From assembly GCA_035471785.1 (NCBI GenBank), contig DATIPQ010000154.1, positions 1 to 37,761 on the forward strand: DNA of 37,761 nucleotides. Reading direction: 5' to 3'. The stretch is from Acidobacteriota bacterium. Lineage in GTDB: Bacteria > Acidobacteriota > UBA6911 > RPQK01 > DATIPO01. The notes under the pieces were generated by a model, which saw nothing but the letters and a program-made list of their open reading frames with translations, was not told the DNA's origin and ran no database searches. The position numbers and the translations under genes are program-made. This document shows positions 32,486 to 37,761 of this stretch, piece after piece. Positions within the stretch are counted from its first letter, which is position 1. The number at the start of each line of letters is the position of its first letter.

Positions 32486-34489
32486 TTAGAGAATCATGGA
32501 AGAGGCCGCCGCTTTCATGTGTTGGGCGGTTTGATGGGCCAAGGCCATGATGGTGAGCATGGGATTGACGCCGCTGCACCTGGGCAAGGCCGAGGCGTCG
32601 GTCAAGTATAGATTCTTGATTTCCCAACTCTCGCCGCTGGGGCGGACCACGCCCAGCCTGGACGATCCAGCCATGCGGCAGGTGCTCATCTGGTGAGCGC
32701 TGAAGAGAGAGAAGCGGCCCGCCTCCCATCCCCACGATGAGATGTTCCTCGCCTCCTCCTCGAAGGCTGCCGATGAAGCGAAGTGGGAGGGCCCATTGTG
32801 GTGAAAGAGGACGCTTTCCGCTCCCGCTTCCCAGTGCAGGCGGGCCGCTTCCTTCAGTCCTTTGAGCATGTGAGCCCGGTCGTAGCGGTGAAGCTTGTAG
32901 CGTACGACCGGGTAGCCCTGGCGGTCGAGCGTGACACGTCCCCCGTAGCGGTCGCGGGTGAGTACGATGAAGTGGGCCGCCCGCGCGCAGTCGAGCATGA
33001 TTTCCTTATGAGCCTGGGCCGAGTGCCAGGGAACGGTGGGAGCGCAATAAGCCACGTGGACGGGCGGCGTTTCCAGCTTGAATCCATAGTCGCCGTCGAG
33101 ATGGATGAAGGCATTGTTGACGACCGACATCATCGGTCCCCACCAGGAGTGTATGGGCCGCCCGTAGAACCCGGTGACGCCCACGGTGGGATGCAGGAAG
33201 AGATTGCGTCCGATCCAGCGGTTTTCCAGTCCGCTGCGCCGCAGCAGAGCCGGCGAATGGATGGACCCGGCCGCCACCGCCACCTGGTCGGCGCGGATGC
33301 GCACGCGGTAGCGCCGTCCGTCGGATGCGCGGCAATGTCCCAGGGCCCCGACCACCCGGCCTTGTTCGATCATCAGGCGCTCGATTGCAGTGTCGCAGAG
33401 GACGCGGGCGCCATCCCGGGAGGCGCTGCGCAGATAGGTCCTGAGGACGCTTTGCTTGCTTCCCAACCGGCAGCCCATCCCGCAATAGCCGCAGGCCAGT
33501 CCGTCCGGCTGCGGACATCCGCGGATGTTGCGGGCGATCACTTCCACCTCGTCGCCGCGCTTGAGCGAGGCGTCCCAGAGGGCCTGGTTCTGAGGATTGT
33601 GGCGAGGCCCTTGCAAGGTGACTCCCAGGGTTTGGCAGACGGCCTCCATCGACTGCTGGTAGGCCTGCTCCAGCATTTGGGGCAACTGGTAGAGGCGGGC
33701 CCATTCCCGCAGTACGTAGTCGGGCGTGCGAAACGATCCGGCCCAGTTGACGGTGGTTCCGCCACCCAGGCAGCTTCCCGCGAGAAGGTTGACCGAGCCG
33801 TCGTGGGAGGTGGCCAGGCCGCTTCCCTCGTAGAGCCGTTCGGCCATCTTGCTCTCAAGGTTGCAGAATTGGGACTCGTCGTAGTTGCCGCCTTTTTCCG
33901 CAACGATCACGTCCAGGCCGGCTTGAGCCAACTCGCCGGCCACCACTCCGCCTCCGGCCCCGCTGCCGACGACCAGCGCCTGACAGCGCAGGTCCAGGTC
34001 GGACTCGACCTCGAGCGAAGAGATGCCGTGGGGCTCGGCCTCGCCGGAGTTGGTCTGCGGCCCCGGGTAGCCCAGGGCCTTCCAGGAAGGATTGAGGCCG
34101 TCGGGCGGGCAGTATCCGTAAAAGGCGAAGAGCCCCAGTTTCTTGAGGGCGTTGAAGGCCTGGCGCAGGGTGTGGAAGCGGGAAACCGACCAACTCTGCA
34201 GCAAGGCTTCACGCTGGCGGGCGTCGAGCCGGTCGAAGGGCTTGAAGGGGCCTCCCCAGGTCAGTCCCAGCAGGGGCGAGGCCAGCAATGCCAGAAGGCG
34301 GCGGAAGTCGCGGCGGACGCGGGGCCGTTGCGCGCCCAGGAATCCGGCAATGAACTCCTGCAGGGGCAGATGGGCAGCCGAGCGCCTCCAGAACTCGCCC
34401 ACTTCGCCCTTCTCAGAGGAGGCGATGGAGGGGACCAGCGCGTCGCACACCGACTGGAGGAGGGCTTTTTCGCGGGAGGTGAGGCGCAT
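32486..34489 (-). CDS. GMC-family FAD oxidoreductase (long-chain alcohol oxidase-like)
   Basis: A 667-residue flavoenzyme. The N-terminal about 130 residues are helical and may correspond to a fused small-subunit-like region. The FAD Rossmann motif is GSGAGG (175-180). A Cys-rich stretch (GLACGYCGMGCRLGSKQSV) and a C-terminal SAHQMSTCRMAGS plus SGVNPMLTIMALAHQ are characteristic of the FAO branch of GMC enzymes. The His in SAHQ is a likely catalytic-region residue. The substrate is probably an alcohol or sugar-type compound; nothing narrows it. No signal peptide or Tat motif is evident. The LytTR regulator gene ends 30 nt upstream, so the pair is likely an operon. Confidence 0.88.
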   Translation of the reverse strand: MRLTSREKALLQSVCDALVPSIASSEKGEVGEFWRRSAAHLPLQEFIAGFLGAQRPRVRRDFRRLLALLASPLLGLTWGGPFKPFDRLDARQREALLQSWSVSRFHTLRQAFNALKKLGLFAFYGYCPPDGLNPSWKALGYPGPQTNSGEAEPHGISSLEVESDLDLRCQALVVGSGAGGGVVAGELAQAGLDVIVAEKGGNYDESQFCNLESKMAERLYEGSGLATSHDGSVNLLAGSCLGGGTTVNWAGSFRTPDYVLREWARLYQLPQMLEQAYQQSMEAVCQTLGVTLQGPRHNPQNQALWDASLKRGDEVEVIARNIRGCPQPDGLACGYCGMGCRLGSKQSVLRTYLRSASRDGARVLCDTAIERLMIEQGRVVGALGHCRASDGRRYRVRIRADQVAVAAGSIHSPALLRRSGLENRWIGRNLFLHPTVGVTGFYGRPIHSWWGPMMSVVNNAFIHLDGDYGFKLETPPVHVAYCAPTVPWHSAQAHKEIMLDCARAAHFIVLTRDRYGGRVTLDRQGYPVVRYKLHRYDRAHMLKGLKEAARLHWEAGAESVLFHHNGPSHFASSAAFEEEARNISSWGWEAGRFSLFSAHQMSTCRMAGSSRLGVVRPSGESWEIKNLYLTDASALPRCSGVNPMLTIMALAHQTAQHMKAAASSMIL

Positions 34490-34519
34490 CGGGATCTTAT
34501 TATGCTTTCAACAGCGGCC

Positions 34520-35308
34520 TCAGGGGAAGTCGGCTGCCTCTTCCAGCCTCTGGCGATAATTGCGGCTCATGCGAACCTTCTCGCCCGAAGCCAGCACCAC
34601 CACATAGTCGTTCTTGGAGTAGGGATGGACCTCGCGCACCTGCTCGAGGTTGACGATGGCCGAACGGTGGACCCTGACGAAGTGCCTGGGATCGAGGCGC
34701 TCTTCCAGGTTGGACAGGGTTTCGCGCAGCAGGTGAGTGCGCGAACCCTGGTGGATCTCGGCGTAATTGCCGGCGGCTCCGATCCAATCGATCTCCTCCA
34801 CCCTGATGAAGCGCACCCGCCCCTGAGAGCGGACCATGAGGCGCTGAGGGTGCTGTCGCTCACGCCGCAGATGGCTCAGCAATTCCTGCAGGCCCTCCTG
34901 GACCTTCCCGGCGTTAGGTTGTCGGGCTTCGCGTCGCAGGCGTTGCAAGGCTTGGCGAAGTCGTTGGCGGTCGTAGGGCTTGAGCAGATAATCCAGCGCC
35001 GCCACCTCGAAGGCCTTGAGCGCGAACTGGTCGTAAGCCGTCACGAAGACGATGCGCGGGAGCAGATCGGCCGCTTCCTGCGCAGCGGGATCGAGTTCGC
35101 GGTGCAACTCCCGCAGCACCTCGAACCCGTCCATCTCGGGCATCTGGATGTCGAGGAAGACGGCCTGGGGACGCAGGCGCCGGATAGCGTCCACCGCCTC
35201 TGTCCCCGAGGAAGCTTCTCCCACCACCTCGAAGTCCTCTTCATCGGAGAGGAACCTGCGCAGCTTGCGCCGCGCCGGCGGCTCATCATCCACGATCAAG
35301 ACACGCAT
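34520..35308 (-). CDS. LytTR-family response regulator (orphan)
   Basis: A 262-residue regulator. The receiver domain (about 1-120) has the acidic pair in LIVDDEP, phospho-acceptor Asp53 (VFLDIQMPEMDG), the conserved Thr in FVTAYDQ, and Lys110 in LLKPYD. The C-terminal LytTR DNA-binding domain (about 155-262) has IRVEEIDWIGAAGNYAEIH and HFVRVHRSAIVNLEQVREV. The start at 35308 gives the usual MRVLIVDDEP; an ATG two codons earlier (35314) is possible. No histidine kinase is in the window, so its sensor is encoded elsewhere. It probably controls its own operon with the GMC oxidoreductase or a distant regulon. Confidence 0.92.
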   Translation of the reverse strand: MRVLIVDDEPPARRKLRRFLSDEEDFEVVGEASSGTEAVDAIRRLRPQAVFLDIQMPEMDGFEVLRELHRELDPAAQEAADLLPRIVFVTAYDQFALKAFEVAALDYLLKPYDRQRLRQALQRLRREARQPNAGKVQEGLQELLSHLRRERQHPQRLMVRSQGRVRFIRVEEIDWIGAAGNYAEIHQGSRTHLLRETLSNLEERLDPRHFVRVHRSAIVNLEQVREVHPYSKNDYVVVLASGEKVRMSRNYRQRLEEAADFP

Positions 35309-35373
35309 GGCCATTCTGAGCCAAGTTACCCTGTTTCCATCGCTAGGTAAACATCGGAACCTTCAGTTCCTCC

Positions 35374-37746
35374 TCATTGATACCGCAAGATTGAGGTCGG
35401 TTCGATTCTCTCGATGCGTCTTGAAGGCAGGTAGGACGAGAGCAGAGAAACCGAGACGAAGGTCGCAACCACTGCGAGGTACGTCGTGGGGTCTACAGGA
35501 CTCACGCTGTGAAGGTAGCCCGTGAGCAGATGCATAAGGCCACCTGAAATAAGCAGGCCGAAGAGGAGGCTCCAGGCAATTGATCCCAGGGCGGAACCCA
35601 TCACCAGCCTGCGCAAATCGCTACGCTGTGCGCCCAGGGCCTTCCGAATTCCTAGTTCCTGTTTCCGCAAAGCAGTCACATAGCTGACCATCCCGTAGAC
35701 GGCAACAATGGCGATGAGGAAGCCGAATGCGCCATAGGCGTTAAGCAGTACCATCAGAAAGCGGGGCCTTTCGACGGCCTGCTGTAGGTAGCCGCTCATG
35801 GTGGCCGTGCGGATCGTCGTAATGTTCGGGTAACTCTCGCGGAGTCGTTTGGAAATGATGGGCAGGAGTTGGGTTGGTGCCGTCTCGGTGCGAAGGACCA
35901 GCATGGACCCTACGAAAATCTGGTCCGCTTGAGAGAATGGGAGGTAAATCTCGGGCGGCACTTCCCGAGTCGGACCGAAATGGCGCACCCCACCCACGAC
36001 GCCGATCACTTCTTTCCACGACTGCCCCTTCCTTAGGACCCGGATGCTCTGCCCGAGAGCGGTTCTTCCTGGCCACAGTCGCCGAGCCGCCGATTCATTG
36101 ACAAGTGCGACCGTTCCGGTTTCGCCGGCTGAAAAGGTGCGGCCCTCAAGTATGGGGATCTGCATGACTTCGAAGTAGTCTGGCGCGGCCCAATGGACCT
36201 GCACCCGGTAGCGGGCATCGGTGATGCCTCCTTCGAGCTCTACCGGATAGGCGGCGCTGGTGCGGCTGCCGGGGAAGTTCGTTCCTAAAGTTGCGGATCG
36301 CACTCCGGGGAGCGCTTTGAGCTGGTTGAGGGCTTCCTGGTAGATCAATACCCGCTGCGGCACCTGGTAGAACTGGTCGAAGCGGAGATTGACGGTCAGA
36401 ATACCCTCCGGATTCAAGCCCGGGTCCTGCATTCGCAGTTGCAGCCAGTCTCTTGAAACCAGTCCTGCCCCGACGAGGAGAACGAATGCGGTGGTCAGTT
36501 GCGCCGTTAGGAGACGTTGTCGCGTAGCTGCTTTCACCGTTCCTTTCTTCACCCCTCCGGCATCCCCGAGCCAGGCCCGCAGGTTGCGGAGGGCCCAAGG
36601 CGCGGGCAGCAGGGTGCACAGCCCCGCCGTCACAAGAGTCAACAGGAAGAGGAAGGCAAGAACGCTACCGTCGATGCGGATGGCGTCAAGCCGAGGGAAA
36701 CCCGACGGGATGACCGGCAGGATGAGTTGCAGGCAGACCCAGGCGGCCATCAGCCCCAGGGCTCCCGCTAAGATCGAGAGAAGCAGGCTCTCGACCAGGT
36801 GAAGCCGCAGCAACTGCATTGGGGAAGCTCCGAGGGCCGCCCTTAGGGCTGCGTAGCTACGCACCTCAAGAGAGCGCGTCACAAGGACGCTTGCCACATT
36901 GAAACACGCGATCAGAAAGACAACGACCACCGTTACGAACACGAGAACCAGCGGCTGCCTGGTCCGTCCGACGATCTCCTCATGCAGCAAGACTGCTCGA
37001 ACACCATACTCTTCGTCCTGTTTTTGGCCTCGCGCAGCGACGGCATTAAGATTGAGCTGCGACTGCTTGAGAGAAACTTCTGGCTTAAGGCGGGCGACAA
37101 CGAACAGGAAACCGCCTTGGCGGGTCTGAAGGGACTCTTCCTCAAAGATGAGCGGCGTCCAGAACTGGGCACCGGAGTCAAAATCAAACGACTCGGCAGC
37201 CACCCCCACCACGCGAAAGGATTCGTCCTTGAAGGTCAATACTCGCCCTACAATCGCCGGGTCGCCCCCGTATACACGCTGCCAGAGCCCGTGCCCGATC
37301 ACCGCTACCGGCTCAGCCCCTCTCTCACAATCCGCAGGATCGAGGAGGCGTCCCAGCGCTGGGGCTTGGCGAAGGACGCGGAAGAAATCGCATGTCGCCC
37401 GGTGCCCTCGGACCTCCCAGGTCTCTTCCGAGCCCCGGATGAAGCCTGACCATCCGCCGTAGGCCGCCATTTTCTCGAAGGTACTATTGGATTCCGACCA
37501 AACCGAAAAATCATAAGGATCGACCGGAATCTCCGCCTGACCCGACTCGGGGTCGGTTGACCAGATCTTGACCAGATCGCCCGCTTCCTCGTAGTCGAGC
37601 GGGCGCAGAAGGACGCCGTTAAAGACGCTGAAGACTGCTGTGCTTACGCCGATTGCCAAGCCGAGTGTTACGACAACGCAGAGAGTAAAAGCGGGGCTCG
37701 ACCGCAGGCGGCGCCAGCCATAAAGCAACTCTCTCTCAAAACTCAT
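35374..37746 (-). CDS. MacB/FtsX-type ABC permease (ADOP family)
   Basis: A 790-residue permease with duplicated MacB periplasmic core and FtsX domains. It opens with LLYGWRRLRSSPAFTLCVVV and VFSVFNGVLLRPL. The first FtsX block follows (LVFVTVVVVFLIACFNVASVLV, LRAALGASPMQLLRLHLVES) and a second copy lies near the C-terminus (FGFLIAIVAVYGMVSYVTAL, GIRKALGAQRSDLRRLV). This two-unit layout is the acidobacterial duplicated orphan permease type, which works with a separately encoded MacB-like ATPase not found here. It is complete, ending in ILRYQ. The gene ends 66 bp from the LytTR gene start, on the same strand. Confidence 0.9.
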   Translation of the reverse strand: MSFERELLYGWRRLRSSPAFTLCVVVTLGLAIGVSTAVFSVFNGVLLRPLDYEEAGDLVKIWSTDPESGQAEIPVDPYDFSVWSESNSTFEKMAAYGGWSGFIRGSEETWEVRGHRATCDFFRVLRQAPALGRLLDPADCERGAEPVAVIGHGLWQRVYGGDPAIVGRVLTFKDESFRVVGVAAESFDFDSGAQFWTPLIFEEESLQTRQGGFLFVVARLKPEVSLKQSQLNLNAVAARGQKQDEEYGVRAVLLHEEIVGRTRQPLVLVFVTVVVVFLIACFNVASVLVTRSLEVRSYAALRAALGASPMQLLRLHLVESLLLSILAGALGLMAAWVCLQLILPVIPSGFPRLDAIRIDGSVLAFLFLLTLVTAGLCTLLPAPWALRNLRAWLGDAGGVKKGTVKAATRQRLLTAQLTTAFVLLVGAGLVSRDWLQLRMQDPGLNPEGILTVNLRFDQFYQVPQRVLIYQEALNQLKALPGVRSATLGTNFPGSRTSAAYPVELEGGITDARYRVQVHWAAPDYFEVMQIPILEGRTFSAGETGTVALVNESAARRLWPGRTALGQSIRVLRKGQSWKEVIGVVGGVRHFGPTREVPPEIYLPFSQADQIFVGSMLVLRTETAPTQLLPIISKRLRESYPNITTIRTATMSGYLQQAVERPRFLMVLLNAYGAFGFLIAIVAVYGMVSYVTALRKQELGIRKALGAQRSDLRRLVMGSALGSIAWSLLFGLLISGGLMHLLTGYLHSVSPVDPTTYLAVVATFVSVSLLSSYLPSRRIERIEPTSILRYQ

Positions 37747-37761
37747 CGGGTCTTACCGGCG

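Noticed and set aside
32783-35350. Long open frame antisense to the GMC oxidoreductase and LytTR regulator
   Set aside because: It spans two real genes and the gap between them; no domain or ribosome site.
1-37761. CRISPR arrays, insertion sequences and rRNA genes
   Set aside because: No regularly spaced direct repeats, no transposase or integrase motifs and no rRNA-like sequence were seen on reading either strand.

Overview
The window is 37.8 kb of GC-rich bacterial DNA, most likely from an Acidobacteriota genome. This is an inference from gene content: an ECF sigma factor beside a TPR-bearing Ser/Thr kinase, a MacB/FtsX permease of the type common in that phylum (ADOP), a LolA-like periplasmic protein, a DUF5694 protein, and a tight MoxR/DUF58/BatA/vWA cassette. 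No rRNA or complete tRNA was seen, and no integrase, transposase, insertion sequence or CRISPR array was recognised.

Region 1 (1-3.6 kb) is a scarred accessory zone. It holds a 3' tRNA fragment (285-314) that looks like an attachment-site remnant. Next to it is a ribbon-helix-helix antitoxin whose PIN toxin survives only as about 21 C-terminal residues. Those residues abut a membrane-protein gene whose own 3' end appears lost. A quinol-monooxygenase-type (ABM) gene follows, with a Tat signal peptide displaced into another frame. DUF5694 and DoxX genes come next, then an intact VapBC-type module.

Region 2 (3.7-8.1 kb) holds stand-alone enzymes: a membrane-anchored S33-type alpha/beta hydrolase, a Tat-exported hydroxypyruvate-isomerase-like TIM barrel, a small membrane protein, a VOC protein and a HugZ-like split-barrel/DUF2470 protein.

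Region 3 (8.15-15.7 kb) is a signalling region. A promoter drives a two-gene unit: an FHA-transmembrane-lytic-transglycosylase fusion, and 3 nt later a transmembrane Ser/Thr kinase with an unrecognised external C-terminal domain. Converging on it is an ECF sigma factor, a second Ser/Thr kinase with TPR repeats, and a 70-residue membrane protein.

Region 4 (15.8-19.6 kb) has a LolA-like secreted protein and a large respiratory-type protein. The latter joins a histidine-bearing membrane domain, five CXXCH haem sites and C-terminal helical repeats.

Region 5 (19.8-32.1 kb) is an eight-gene operon. The last seven genes overlap head to tail by 1-8 nt: coiled-coil membrane protein, MoxR ATPase, a secreted/membrane protein, ABC ATPase, ABC-2 permease, DUF58 protein, BatA-like vWA protein, and a double-vWA protein with an amidotransferase-like middle domain. 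This is the best candidate for a coherent, poorly characterised envelope system; the FHA-transglycosylase/kinase pair is second.

Region 6 (32.1-37.7 kb) opens with a 366-bp structured intergenic region with hairpins, a possible 19-codon ORF and a strong palindromic hairpin. It is followed on the minus strand by a GMC oxidoreductase, an orphan LytTR response regulator 30 nt upstream of it, and the MacB/FtsX-type permease.
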